Position numbers and translations under genes: made by a program
Shown: positions 21,201 to 28,600 of the stretch, in pieces
Numbering within the stretch: the first letter of the stretch is position 1
How the letters are laid out: each line of letters opens with the position of its first letter
Notes under the pieces: model-generated
Told to the model about the DNA's origin: nothing
Database searches by the model: none
Seen by the model: only the letters and a program-made list of their open reading frames with translations
Assembly (NCBI GenBank): GCA_934047225.1
Contig: OW203990.1
Span: 21,245,045 to 21,309,044 of the forward strand
Direction of reading: 5' to 3'
From: Ypsolopha sequella
Lineage: Eukaryota > Arthropoda > Insecta > Lepidoptera > Ypsolophidae
DNA length: 64,000 nt

Positions 21201-23032
21201 CCTCGGGTCAATCATTATGGCAGGTCAATAATGTATTTTACGAAATTAGCAAAAAGTGTTATCGATCCGTGATACTGATCACTTACCAAGCTTCCAGTAT
21301 GAATTTGGCTGCATAAATAAATATCACAGCCGTGTATTTAAATAAATAACAATAAGGTAACATTTATTTATACAGCCAAATTCATACTGAAGTCGAAGTG
21401 AAGCACTTACTAAGGCTCCGGAATGAATTTCGCTGTATTAATAAATTTCACATTATAATCGCGCCAAACTTCTAGTTCACTCTGAAGTCGCTCCTCCGAA
21501 GAACGAACGTCATTTTAGTCCTGTCAATGCGAATCGTGTTCAGAGTGGACTAGATGTTGGGCGCGATCTGTATGTATACATATTTATATGCATAATAGAT
21601 ATTCTCAGCATATAATTTACATATTGTAGGATATCCATTTTGAAGACATAAATGCCAATTCTGAAGGCTTTAATTTTAGTTTTAGTGCTGTCAAAGCTTA
21701 AAATTTTCCAAAGAAATTTAGCTTCTAATCATAACTCTTAAGGACTATTTTGTATCGAAGAAAATTTAGCTTTGACAGCACTAAAATTCAAAATTCAAAA
21801 TTCAAAAAGTTTATTTTGCAAAGTAGGTATATATAATACACGTTTCACAAGTCAAATTTTAATCTTATAAAAATATATGTAATAAAATAATAAATGTACA
21901 TGAACTACTTAGATTAAATGTTTTTTTAATTTATGTAGCAATATATATACGATTAAAATTATAGGTAAAATATTATTATACAAGATGAAATCCAATCAAC
22001 CGCCCGAACCCATACCAGAGACCCGGCCAGGGACCAGGAACAGGTTCAATGATCACCAACCGAGCCCCCAGCACGAATCCAGGCAGCCGACCAAATCCCA
22101 TCCTATATACTACATAGTAATAGGTTACATATATAAATACATGCCTGCCTCCGCCCATTCGATTAGTCTTGCTAAGAAGAACGGGCAAGAAACTTGGCAA
22201 GATCATGTCTTTTTTTTTTTATACTATACATCAAATTACTTATATCTACTTTAACCAAGGGATAAGAAAATACAAGACAGCAGGAATTCAGGTTAATGAA
22301 AAAAGAAAAACATATATATATCTTTGCCTACCTGTCTCATATAGTCTATTTCCTTTTACAGTCTGTAATTAATTAATGTTAACTCTTAAGAGGAATCAAA
22401 AGTTAGGAAATTATATTAATTAATTAAATTATTACCTACTTTCATTAAAATCAGTATCACTATAACACCATGCTTCACCATCATCCAAATATTCATTTAT
22501 TTTATAATATGCCTTTTTCAGTAGGCCCTGCTTAATATACTGTTTAAACTTATTCTCTAACAAAGTAAGGACCTCCTTTGGAAGTTTATTGTAAAATCTT
22601 ATACCATGTCCTACGAAAGAGGTACTCACTTTGGCGAGTCTGATTTTTGGAAAAGCCAGTTTATACTTATACTAAAACCAAAATTAAAGCCTTCAGAATC
22701 GGCTTTATTGTTGGTGTCTCACACACGCTCCACGAGGGAAAGGAGAAAGGAATATACTGACAAGAAAAGAAGACCACAATATTGTGAATTGGAACCGGGT
22801 GACAAAGTATGTGTAAAGAATACACATAAAGAAAATAAATCAGTGTCTCAAAAAGTATTGACATTACACATATTATATGCTGGGAAGTAAATAAGTAATA
22901 TAACATTTTATTACATTTAACCAACTTGTCTAATTAATTTCAGGAGTTTACACAAAAGTTAGCAACTATATTGACTGGATCAAAAAGCACACCATCGACG
23001 GCCAAACTTGCGACGACGATCTTAAGACTTAG
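66..23032 (+). CDS. Trypsin-like serine protease, 3' five exons (5' end outside window)
   Basis: Exons 66-274, 2276-2469, 4991-5048, 20892-20936 and 22944-23032 join in one frame (junction phases 1, 0, 1, 1), all with AG/GT borders. The product is the C-terminal part of an S1 (chymotrypsin-fold) protease, about 197 residues. Visible marks are the catalytic Asp in NDISVATLN (codon 199-201), CLP, IVGWGR, GDSGGPLL with the catalytic Ser (codon 4997-4999), and VVSWGIGCADPRYPGVYTKV. The residue six before the Ser is Asp (2458-2460, KDGCQGDSGG). With Gly at the two pocket-wall sites this predicts cleavage after Arg/Lys. The exon with the catalytic His must lie before base 1, so any signal peptide or CLIP domain is unseen. 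By family it is a secreted protease of digestion or of the haemolymph clotting/melanisation type; the sequence does not decide which. The last exon ends GQTCDDDLKT and a polyA signal follows. A CLIP protease gene lies downstream on the same strand. Confidence 0.9.
275..2275 (+). other. Protease intron A-B with repeats
   Basis: This 2 kb intron holds no gene that I recognise. It contains a GC-rich foldback stretch (about 628-660 pairing with 899-931, around CGCCCACGGGGTA). A repeat at about 1003-1150 has an inverted relative at 53480-53625. One copy of the 400 bp ATAATAGTAGTTTATGC repeat lies at 1415-1811. A 21 bp direct duplication around CCAGGGGGCCATGCAGGC lies at 1936-1990. Confidence 0.6.
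1415..1811. repeat. 400 bp interspersed repeat, family N, copy 1
   Basis: It starts ATAATAGTAGTTTATGC and ends near ACGAGCAAATGCATTGAAAA. Close relatives lie at 38869-39572 and 45922-46305. An internal palindrome reads ACGAGCGTAGCGAGTGTTTT. No coding capacity is seen. It is probably a non-autonomous transposable element; its class is unclear. Confidence 0.75.
2276..2469 (+). CDS. Serine protease exon B (IVGWGR, specificity Asp)
   Basis: The acceptor is CCGTTCTCAG. The first two bases complete the Asp codon split from exon A. The exon encodes the IVGWGR strand, a Cys of DDECIKSK and the KGKDGCQ loop with the trypsin-type pocket Asp. The donor is CCAG/GTTCGT, phase 0. Confidence 0.9.
2470..4990 (+). 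other. Protease intron B-C, AT-rich
   Basis: AT-rich intron without a recognisable gene. Two diverged direct repeats (about 2870-3010 and 3620-3770) share a GAATCCG(T/C)CCC...TTTTTCGC core. At 3221-3240 lies the 20 nt word CAGAGAATATAAAGTATTAC, which recurs elsewhere in the window (see findings). Confidence 0.55.
4991..5048 (+). CDS. Serine protease exon C (GDSGGP, catalytic Ser)
   Basis: Short 58 bp exon after TTTTTTCAG. It encodes GDSGGPLLVFEPDGKYVQA and ends CAG/GTGAGA, leaving one base of a Gly codon. It holds the nucleophile Ser of the S1 fold. A 15.8 kb intron follows. Confidence 0.95.
5098..5402. repeat. Foldback element E, copy 1
   Basis: It begins CCCGCTAGGGGAGATGACAG. Two arms (about 5140-5215 and 5330-5400) are inverted copies around AAAATACGTGTCCAATATTT. 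The centre holds two TGACGTCA-type palindromes. A related half-copy lies inside the element at 20278-20620. Confidence 0.75.
6352..8720 (-). mobile_element. Dong-like (R4 clade) non-LTR retrotransposon, 3' truncated
   Basis: A minus-strand ORF of about 755 residues from a likely Met at 8616; the frame is open further upstream into the TAA repeat. The N-terminal part (MRYSSEMNANAMRAYF and on) resembles the leader of R4-clade elements. Reverse transcriptase motifs follow in order: KYRPITCL, WIDYKKAFDSVPHSWL with the catalytic Asp, GIFQGDCLSPLWFCL, and LLYMDDLKLFG (YMDD at 6520-6531). The ORF stops soon after DKCAVLHVERG. The C-terminal thumb, the zinc-finger region and the restriction-like endonuclease expected of this clade are therefore missing. 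Its 5' edge abuts a (TAA)n run at 8721-8750. Known Dong elements of Bombyx insert in TAA repeats, and that supports the family call. The ORF has no internal stop, so the insertion may be young despite the 3' loss. Confidence 0.82.
8721..8870 (-). repeat. (TAA)n tail and 3' end of another LINE
   Basis: On the minus strand, a 3' end with ACAATAAAGGATATAATAAT runs into (TAA)n. The + strand TTTATTGTACACACACAC followed by GAGGTTTCTTCCAGCCAACC is a LINE-tail pattern; a relative lies near 38060-38190. The TAA run is the site next to which the Dong-like element sits. Confidence 0.6.
9046..9290 (-). mobile_element. Possible Helitron-type 3' end and GC-rich stretch
   Basis: On the minus strand, a CTAG followed by T (9045-9049) comes after GAAGTTCACCGGATCAG, which resembles Helitron 3' ends. 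The hairpin is degenerate and the other end is not identified. The stretch includes the micro-insert at 9265-9285. Confidence 0.3.
9643..10105 (-). pseudogene. YqaJ-type exonuclease-like terminal exon
   Basis: A 153-residue open frame preceded on the minus strand by TTTTGTTACAG, a good splice acceptor, at 10116-10106. DWFIQAQGQLYICQKGKCALAVW, then FWHERMEPHLLSFFNDCLLPEVVDPR match the C-terminal half of YqaJ-fold (lambda-exonuclease-like) proteins found in insect mobile or virus-like elements. The upstream part that should carry the catalytic Asp and the acidic-x-Lys motif is not found nearby. A minus-strand tail at about 10175-10280 (EHPYEIGIEDCEFREFM then stop and AATAAA) may be another piece. 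Either a lone last exon of a broken element gene or a host copy; I favour broken. Confidence 0.55.
10478..10522. repeat. (TA)n microsatellite
   Basis: Imperfect TATATAT runs interrupted by single extra T pairs, in an otherwise unremarkable AT-rich part of the intron. Confidence 0.85.
11256..11361. repeat. 53 bp tandem duplication
   Basis: Two adjacent copies (11256-11308 and 11309-11361), each starting AAAAAATAGGTTGAATCTGT and ending in a CTCTATG-like stretch, with a few substitutions between them. Confidence 0.85.
11390..11460 (+). promoter_or_regulatory. TATA box followed by a short exon-like segment
   Basis: TATATAAAAAG at 11390-11400 is followed by a GC-rich 55 bp stretch that ends CCGAAG/GTGAGC, a strong splice donor at 11460. 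This looks like a core promoter with a small non-coding first exon. It could be an LTR or 5' UTR of a mobile element or an internal promoter; no coding partner is identified. Confidence 0.3.
11617..11786. repeat. Poly-C tracts and C/G hairpin
   Basis: Runs of C lie at about 11617-11629 and 11765-11786, with CCCCCCTTCGGGGG at about 11741-11754 forming a perfect small hairpin. They stand out in AT-rich sequence. Run lengths are prone to sequencing error. Confidence 0.7.
13652..13984 (+). pseudogene. Small double zinc-ribbon protein ORF with in-frame stop
   Basis: From the ATG at 13652 the frame encodes four CxxC knuckles in order: CPFC, CPSC, CDEC, CIKC. A basic stretch and a Ser/acidic tail ending LKDLDEI follow, with the stop at 13982-13984. 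A TAA at 13730-13732 interrupts it right between the second and third knuckle while the frame continues unchanged, so it is a single-base break. About 110 residues if read through. I do not recognise the family beyond a zinc-ribbon pair. It could be an ORF of a mobile element; the open part after the break starts at 13799 or upstream. Confidence 0.5.
14421..15439. repeat. 1 kb octamer minisatellite ATACGNNG
   Basis: About 127 tandem copies of an 8 bp unit ATACGNNG, where NN is mostly TC or AC and sometimes CC, AG, TT or AT. In the stretch 14940-15200 TC and AC alternate, giving a 16 bp higher unit. Each unit has at least one CpG. Because 8 is not a multiple of 3 and no phase makes a stop, long frames stay open on both strands and give spurious repeat peptides such as IRRYVDTS. 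I do not call those as genes. Confidence 0.95.
15440..15514. repeat. (CGATCA)n microsatellite merging from the minisatellite
   Basis: CACGATCACGATCACGATCA runs into CGCGATCGTGATCGCGATAG and GGTGATGG. This is a hexamer array continuous with the octamer array, so slippage probably seeded one from the other. Confidence 0.85.
15524..15625. repeat. Lepidopteran-type interspersed repeat fragment
   Basis: Contains GTCTCCCAGAGGGGTAGGCA, then CTACGATCCAGACACAACTC and CTTTCGCCTCTTCCACATCC. I recall this as a dispersed repeat of moth genomes; class not determined. Confidence 0.4.
16525..17262 (-). pseudogene. Helitron Rep-helicase protein, N-terminal remnant
   Basis: The minus-strand frame starts MPRRKRPNIGRRSRSNVRR. 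It continues through AFSYDQEIDY, a CxxC (ICQHCKVLKY) and PPPDPLDSLVF, then a stop at about 16777. It resumes in the same frame with IFYSNRIRERLTYIRLNQQQ, EEYTHLRDAINADG and NVGKMSILPATYIGRPRH. This order matches the Helitron-like N-terminal region ahead of the Rep nuclease motif. The middle of that region is deleted at the stop, and everything after GRPRH (Rep and helicase) is gone. An inactive remnant. Confidence 0.8.
17720..18064 (-). mobile_element. Probable Helitron 5' segment
   Basis: On the minus strand the segment begins TCTATATAAATAAAAATGAA and continues GAGAACGGCTGAACCGATTT. A TC start and this leader are typical of lepidopteran Helitron 5' ends. It has the same orientation as the Rep remnant at 16525-17262 and lies 5' of it, so both may be one element of at least 1.5 kb. 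The 3' end was not found. Confidence 0.5.
18138..19123 (-). pseudogene. Jockey/CR1-like LINE reverse transcriptase, 5' truncated
   Basis: The minus strand starts in RT motif B (SVLSPLLFSVFINEIT), then LYADDLQIY (catalytic YADD), GLLVNPKK, LGIIMDGNLSWQAHI and KLEHLQNLAIRFIFG. It ends in the usual C-terminal AARMWNTLPKILRDSRTVSSFKHKL. One frameshift lies near 18850-18893. The stop is at 18138-18140 and the 3' UTR runs into about 18065. The upstream endonuclease and the first half of the RT are absent, as expected from incomplete reverse transcription. Confidence 0.85.
19227..19496. mobile_element. Foldback MITE family A, copy 1
   Basis: 270 bp, almost fully palindromic. The arms of about 100 bp begin TATACAAGGTGACTTTTTGA and end with the reverse complement ending CACCTTGTATA. 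A second copy lies at 30322-30590. No ORF. Confidence 0.9.
19582..20145. mobile_element. Foldback element B
   Basis: Ends are TATACAGGCTGTAATCGTTA and its inverted partner CGATTACATCCTGTATA. The arms of about 190 bp match around ATAACTTTTTGAAAATCAAA. The loop holds AT-rich sequence. Non-coding. Confidence 0.88.
20151..20829. mobile_element. Foldback MITE family C, interrupted copy
   Basis: Left arm GTTAAGATGAAGTTGCGGAA, right arm TTCCGCAACTTCATCTTAAC. An uninterrupted 260 bp relative lies at 33951-34210. This copy is split by the element at 20265-20634. Confidence 0.85.
20265..20634. mobile_element. Foldback element D nested in C, itself holding half of E
   Basis: Inverted ends TATAAAAACGGCTCACCTCA and GAGGTGAGCAGTTTTTATAT. 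Just inside, CAGCAGATTTAGACTGCC pairs with GGCAGTCTAAATCTGCTG. The centre is related to the element at 5098-5402 (CCTAGGCGTGACGTCAGCAG, ATACGTGTCCAATATTTTTT). A three-layer nest. Confidence 0.85.
20892..20936 (+). CDS. Serine protease exon D (VVSWGIGCADPRYP)
   Basis: 45 bp exon after ATCTACAG, encoding VVSWGIGCADPRYP with split Gly codons at both ends. The donor is CCTG/GTGAGT. It carries the substrate-binding Ser-Trp-Gly strand and the Cys of the last disulphide. Confidence 0.93.
21458..21570. mobile_element. Short foldback MITE family H, copy 1
   Basis: Ends ATCGCGCCAAACTTCTAG and GTTGGGCGCGAT. A second copy at 23864-23988 has the cleaner ends CAGATCGCGCCAAACTT and its inverse. Confidence 0.8.
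21653..21790. mobile_element. MITE family G, copy 1 (one end lost)
   Basis: Starts ATTCTGAAGGCTTTAATTTT and ends at TTTGACAGCACTAAAATT. The right terminus is replaced by the GAATTTTGAATTTTGA tail of the LINE that follows. Full copies lie at 40769-40933 and 40948-41093. Confidence 0.75.
21783..22629 (-). pseudogene. LINE 3' end with RT C-terminal tail
   Basis: The minus strand reads STSFVGHGIRFYNKLPKEVL, then KQYIKQGLLKKAYYKINEYL, the usual C-terminus of Jockey-type LINE proteins; stop at 22432. The 3' UTR leads to a terminal AAACTTTTTGAATTTTGAAT repeat at 21783-21812. A relative of that terminus lies at 52565-52610. The stretch 21985-22045 (CAACCGCCCGAACCCAT) recurs at 57515-57575, so it belongs to this 3' UTR. 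Confidence 0.72.
22735..22845 (+). pseudogene. LTR retrotransposon integrase C-terminal fragment
   Basis: The + frame reads RERRKEYTDKKRRPQYCELE, then PGDKVCVKNTHKENK. This is the basic linker and SH3-like start of the integrase C-terminal domain as in Ty3/Gypsy elements. Only about 37 residues remain; no LTRs are seen. A small old fragment. Confidence 0.55.
22944..23032 (+). CDS. Serine protease last exon (GVYTKVSNYIDWI)
   Basis: The acceptor is TTAATTTCAG. It completes the split Gly and encodes VYTKVSNYIDWIKKHTIDGQ and a short acidic tail, stop TAG at 23030-23032. This is the C-terminal helix of the S1 fold. Confidence 0.95.
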
Positions 23033-23084
23033 GTGATGGACATGAAACTCTATATTTAAATCAATATTTATAACTAAGTAGTGA

Positions 23085-23090
23085 AATAAA
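23085..23090 (+). terminator. PolyA signal of the serine protease
   Basis: AATAAA, 53 bases after the stop codon, followed by a T-rich stretch. The only consensus signal this close to the stop. Confidence 0.65.
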
Positions 23091-23863
23091 ATATACCTCA
23101 TTATTCTGTGGACCTGTCTCGCCAATCACCCTTGCCTTACCTTATTTATCTATACGTCATCCTTATATTTTAGAATCCGGCAATTTGTAGAATATGAAAT
23201 CAAGTCTTTCACAAAAAAGTCTAAAATAGGTGCGACTCCGAGCGGAGCGAGGCGACCTCCTGTAGTTTTAACAAAAGTATAAGCCTAGGCACATTGTGAA
23301 ATGCCGAATTCTACGATATGATGACAACATATAAATGACCAGCGAATTAGGCTAATATAAGCTTCTGCTGAGATCCCAAGAAGAGCAAAGTCAACTCTTT
23401 TATTGGGATTCCCTAGTCAACAACAAGGAACCCTTATAGTTTCGCCATGTCCGTCTTTCTGTCAGTCTGTCCACGGCTTAGCTTAGAGACTATTATTACT
23501 AGAAAGCTGTTATTTGGCATGGGTAAACATATTTATCACGCCGATAAAGTGATAAAGTCAAATTTTGAAAAATATTTTATTTTAGTGTACCTCCCCTACA
23601 CGTAAAGTGAGGATGATTTTTTTTTCTCGTCTATTCCTTAGTGTGGGGTGTCGTTCGATAGGTAATTTAAAAATATTGGGGGTATGACAAAACCATTTTT
23701 CGATCCAGGGTTCCATTTGCGAAATATTAAGCTTAAAAGTGTTAATTTTTGTTAGAGTCAAGTGTTGTATTTGGACATGTGAAAAAAATCACGGCAGTAA
23801 TATACGTAACGACATTAAAAGGAAAACTATCACAGCTAAGTACGGCTTTACAAGTTAACGAGC

Positions 23864-23988
23864 ACAGATCGCGCCAAACTTTTAGTCCCCTCTAAACACG
23901 GGGCGATTCGCATCAGCAGGAACAAAATGTATGGGCCGTTCTTGGGAAGAGCAACTTCCGAGCGTACTAGAAGTTTGGCGCGATCTGT
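23864..23988. mobile_element. Short foldback MITE family H, copy 2
   Basis: 125 bp with ends CAGATCGCGCCAAACTT and AAGTTTGGCGCGATCTG in perfect inversion; the interior is also partly self-complementary. Confidence 0.9.
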
Positions 23989-24799
23989 ATTAGACTAATA
24001 CTATTAGTCGACAAACTTATTAAATGTACTTGGAGAAGAAGTCCGCAAATTATGCAGGGCAACTACGGAACCCTACACTGCGCGTGGCCCGACACGCACT
24101 TGGCCGGTTAAACCTGAACTTACTATGAAAGTAGTAAATCAGTTGATAGTTGCCTTAAAAAACTACACAGGTAAAATCAAAAATAATTTATAAATAATGT
24201 TTTACTTGGCAATCAAAAAGCATGAGGGTATGTAGATGTAGGTACTGTGAGATAACTTGGTACTAGTGGAGCAGATAAATAAATAAACAATTAAAATTTT
24301 AATAAAACTAATAACTTGGCAAGCTTTCATGTATGATTTAATCACTTAAACTTTAGCTGTGAAAACTTGCCAAGTTCAACATATTCAGTGGCAAGGACCC
24401 TTACAAAATTTATTTTAAAACAAGTGAAGAATTTTGTACCTACTATGCTAGGACTAAAGGAATCTACATAAACCTCGGCACCCACTGATCTAAACTCTTT
24501 TTTCGGCGAAGCCGATAATCCCCTATGTTCACCAGCCCTGGGGCCCTGGGGCTCTGAGGATCAACTAAATAGATCAAGAAATTATTTCGTTTGGAAACGT
24601 GGCGAGGCCGAGCAATTCGCAGAACAAGGAATAGTTTCATTTGGAAACGCGGCTCGGCCTTGCCCAAGATAGGTACCTATTTTACCTAGGGTTTAAATAA
24701 GAGAGCAAAAAATAATTCAGAATTTAGAATTTAGAAGAAATAATTTCGTTTGGAAACGCGGCTCGAACACAAAGAAACACATACACAGGGCTGCAAAGA

Positions 24800-24987
24800 A
24801 AGCGGGTCGGTAACAGAAACCTCAATAGCTTCCAAAGTATTGGGCGAGCGGCACTGCATTTTTTTACGAAACAGTTAATTTTTTTTCGAGATACAGGGTT
24901 TGTTTCATAGTAAAAGTTGTTCTATACCATTGGCTGAATAAGCTCTTCTAATATGGTTAGGTACATCTTTCTGTTACACGTTGTATG
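24800..24987. mobile_element. MITE family F, left-truncated copy
   Basis: Shares the centre (GGGCGAGCGGCACTGCATTT) and right arm (AAAAGTTGTTCTATACCATT, CTTTCTGTTACACGTTGTAT) with the copies at 28619, 38312 and 58562. The left arm is replaced by other sequence. Confidence 0.75.
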
Positions 24988-25586
24988 TTTTTTGCTGCCC
25001 GCTTAATCCACGCATTGTACGCATTGTACGCATTTTAATTCAAGATGTTACTCTTTAATTGTAATGTACATCACTGGGTGCCTCTCAGTTCAGTCTCTAC
25101 TTTGCTGTAGCTCTAATACCATTTGATCTCTGATCATGATTAGATAAGATGGTGGCACTGATATTTATAAAGCGGTAAGTAAAGGAAATCAATGGCGTAC
25201 AAAGTTATCAATATTTGTTTAAAGTTGTAGCATTGGTTAGTAAACAAGAATGTTTTTGACAATTTCAAGTTAACGTTTAGAACACTCAATGTCAAAAATA
25301 TATGCGACTAAATTAAAAAGATAACCTAATTTTGTATATTTTTCTCTTTTTCACAGAATAGTTCAGAATATGAAGCAGCTGTAACTGTAAAATTACTACT
25401 ATACATTCATTTTTTGTAGTATTACATATCCTTTCTTTCTTGCAACTTGTTTGTCGGGTTCTTTCTCGGTGTTTGGCCTACTTTTTACTTATTTTCTCAA
25501 ATAAATCTCTTTAAATGAACAAATGTTGTGTATAAAACATAAAGTTCCTTCATTGTCAGTCTTAGAAGTGATATGAATTAGTGATA

Positions 25587-25676
25587 ATGCCTAGCATAAG
25601 AAAATATAGACGTGATACAAGCGAAGTCAGCTGTTGTCTCAAATATGTTATTTTTGGTGTAAATGTTTTATTTTGG
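25587..25676 (+). CDS. Tetraspanin exon 1
   Basis: Encodes MPSIRKYRRDTSEVSCCLKY and the start of TM1 to FW. The donor is TGG/GTAAGT, phase 0. The cytoplasmic CC pair is a usual palmitoylation site in the family. Confidence 0.9.
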
Positions 25677-28600
25677 GTAAGTTATATGATTTATTATGCT
25701 TATTCTGTTACTTAGATATTTTCGCCATTTAGGACCTTGCCAGTAGATTGGAGAAATTTTAAAGACATAACAAAGACTCATTTGAAACTCGAATGATTTC
25801 AGTTCAAGGCTGTTTTTTAAACTCGCAAACAATAAAGATCTGTGGTACAATGCTAAGTTTTATTTATGCAAATTAGCAAACAGATTACTAGCGATCAATA
25901 GTCGAAATCACCAAAATGAGGCCACAGAATTGTATGATGTGTCATACATACAATTAGTCTGGTTTTCCCTATGGTACCTATCTTACCTGAATATTTTATT
26001 AACTTGAAAGGAAAACGGTTGGGGTAAAGATAAGATTTTTCATGATTGGAAAAAAACTGAAAATTTCAAAAATCCTTCAAAAATAAGAGATTCGGTAGCC
26101 TGTAGGTTAGGTAAGAAGGTTAGGGGTTAGATTAGAAGGTTAGGACCGTCATACATAACTTTCGTGGTTATTTTTTTATGACCACCCAGAAATCCTTCAG
26201 TGCATAAAATTGTGCCCCCTTATCGACATTCTGACCCGGAAAACCCTTCTGAATGAAGGTCACAGGAAAAGTAGGGGCTCATCGACAGCAAGCCTTATTT
26301 GAGAAATTCTTTATTTAATTAATCAATCTCCTCTTTTTTCCCTATAATTTCTCTATAAGACATTAGCACATTAAGAAAATTAGCACACCTTATTCTCACT
26401 ACCCCCTCGTACCACTCCCCCCATGCAGAGATTTGTGTTTATTTCTATTTTGTAAATGTCTAACATCCCAACAATATTGTTCCTATTGCTTAGTCAAATT
26501 CAAATCTTGTTGTTTTGAATTTTTGAATAAAGTTCACTGGCGCTGAAGCAATCCGGTGTACTTATTTATGCACAGAAATGGTGAAAAAGTATGTTCATAA
26601 ACGACATGTAATATGATTTGTGGTAGACTAAGGGCGTATGGTGGGTAATCCTATGTATCGAGTAACTAAATGTGACCAATTCAGATATGTGTAGAAAAAA
26701 AAACTACATCAAATTAAATAGGGTTGGCTGGTGCACCCTGAAGCATTTAAACAGTCAGCAAAAAAAAAAGTTTTTCTAATAAAAAACTCACAATTATAAG
26801 TAACAAGTAGGGTAAGGCCCTATTACGTTCAATAGAGCGTAACAAAAAGTGCTTAAAAAAAATTAAGTTTACGCATCCTATGTTGGTACTAACGTGAGTC
26901 AGCCTCTGATTTTATCAAAGATCTTTGATTTTATCATTTGATCTTCAAAGATTGATTTATTTGAAAAAATCATTTGAGCATTGTTTTCACTAGCAAGATG
27001 TGACCAATTCGTAGTTGTGTAGAAACAAAAACTACATCAAAATAAACAGGATTGGCTGGAGCATTTTGTACAGTCAGCAAAAACAAAATGCTCTAGGTTC
27101 GTCCAGCCAACCTTATTTATTTTGATGTAGTTATTTTTTCTACACAACTTCAAATTTATCTTTGTACTCGAAACATAGGGTTACCGACTGTACGTTCCTA
27201 GTGTATAGTGGATGGCTATAAAAAATAGGGGTGACAATGAGCGAAGTGAAGAACCATTCTGGTAGTTAAGTTTTCAACCATAAAAATATTATTTAACCTT
27301 AAGACGACAATGTATGTATACACATTATTGTATGTCATTGTCACTTTATTTTTACTGGTTGAATTGTTATTTTAGCTTTATAATAATCTTTGTATATACA
27401 TATTTTTATCTGTTCCCTCAATAGTTGTGTTAAATTTCTCATTTGAAACAATAAATATTCCAGTTCATTGGTCTTATAATCTTGGCGGTGGGTGTCTGGG
27501 CATGGACGGAAAAGGACACCTTCAACAATCTCTCCAGGCTCACCAACATTGCTCTGGATCCAGCCTTCATTCTAATATGTGTCGGTGAGTTCAGCTATGA
27601 GTATAATTAATTTATTACGGTACTGCCATTAGATGTGCTTGTGTTTGATAAGAATACTGAAATGAGGTTTTAAAACTAGAGTTGTTGGAACCATAATAAG
27701 GAATACGAGTAGTATATTACCATATGTGTGACTTAAGTAGTACAGTAGTCCATATCGCTACGCTTGGGTGCTTACTCACGCCATGCACTTATGGACTTAG
27801 TCACGAGGTATCATATAAGTTATTTTTTGCACTTGTTTAATCATTTGAGGCCAAATAGGTGCCATTAAAATAAAAGACTGTGTCAATATTGGTATTTTTT
27901 TAACAATCCTTTTGTACTCTCCATATTCAGCAAATGATCAAATCAATATCCATCACTTGTACTTTTCCTAAATGTACCATCTTTTATACTTGTAACTTGG
28001 CAATAAATAAATAATATGATATGAAGTGAGGTCTAAAAAAATAAATTCATACATTTGGTTAAAGGCAGATCCAGGATTTGCTTTTGGGGGGGACTATTCT
28101 GACAAGGTTTATCACAAAGTAACAAAAAAGCAAGTTTTAGGCGCCTTAAGCCTTTAGGCGCTTTTGGCAAACCTATCTATACCTTATATACCTATACTGT
28201 GTAAAAGTGCAACCGAATTGAACCGAAAAGTTGATACAAATATAAGGAATACCTATTGTTTTTTTGTTTTTGGGGGGTGGGCGTGATCCCCTGTATCTGC
28301 CAATGCATATATGGTTGGTGATGCTATTAAAACCAATAAAAAATTATAAATGTATGTTAGATAAAATAAACAATCAAGAAATTACCAAACACCAGCTAAT
28401 CTAATGTCGGTGATGTTTTCTCTTTTCTGCTTCTTTTATCAAGGTACATTAATTTTATTTTATCAATATTATCTTTATTTCTTTACAGTACAAGTAAGTT
28501 TTTAAAAGAACATAATTGCTTCATGATAAACATTATTGTTCTTCTTCATAGTAGCATTGGTTATACAGGGTGGAGAGTTTAGATCAGATGGGGCATTAAA

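Larger units (their letters stand above)
20937..22943 (+). other. Last protease intron with MITEs and a LINE end
   Basis: Holds a small inverted pair around CCAGTATGAATTTGGCTG (about 21290 and 21378), foldback H copy 1, part of family G, a LINE 3' end on the minus strand and an LTR-element integrase fragment. Phase 1 at both borders. Confidence 0.7.
23091..25586. other. Intergenic region between protease and tetraspanin
   Basis: Contains hairpin GACTCCGAGCGGAGC near 23234, a repeat fragment with GTCCGTCTTTCTGTCAGTCT, foldback H copy 2 and the ACGCACTTGGCCGGTT repeat near 24090. It also has three copies of TTTCGTTTGGAAACGCGGCT-like units (24584, 24638, 24744) and a partial family F MITE. No gene is seen. 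The tetraspanin promoter should lie near its 3' edge but no clear core element stands out. Confidence 0.55.
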
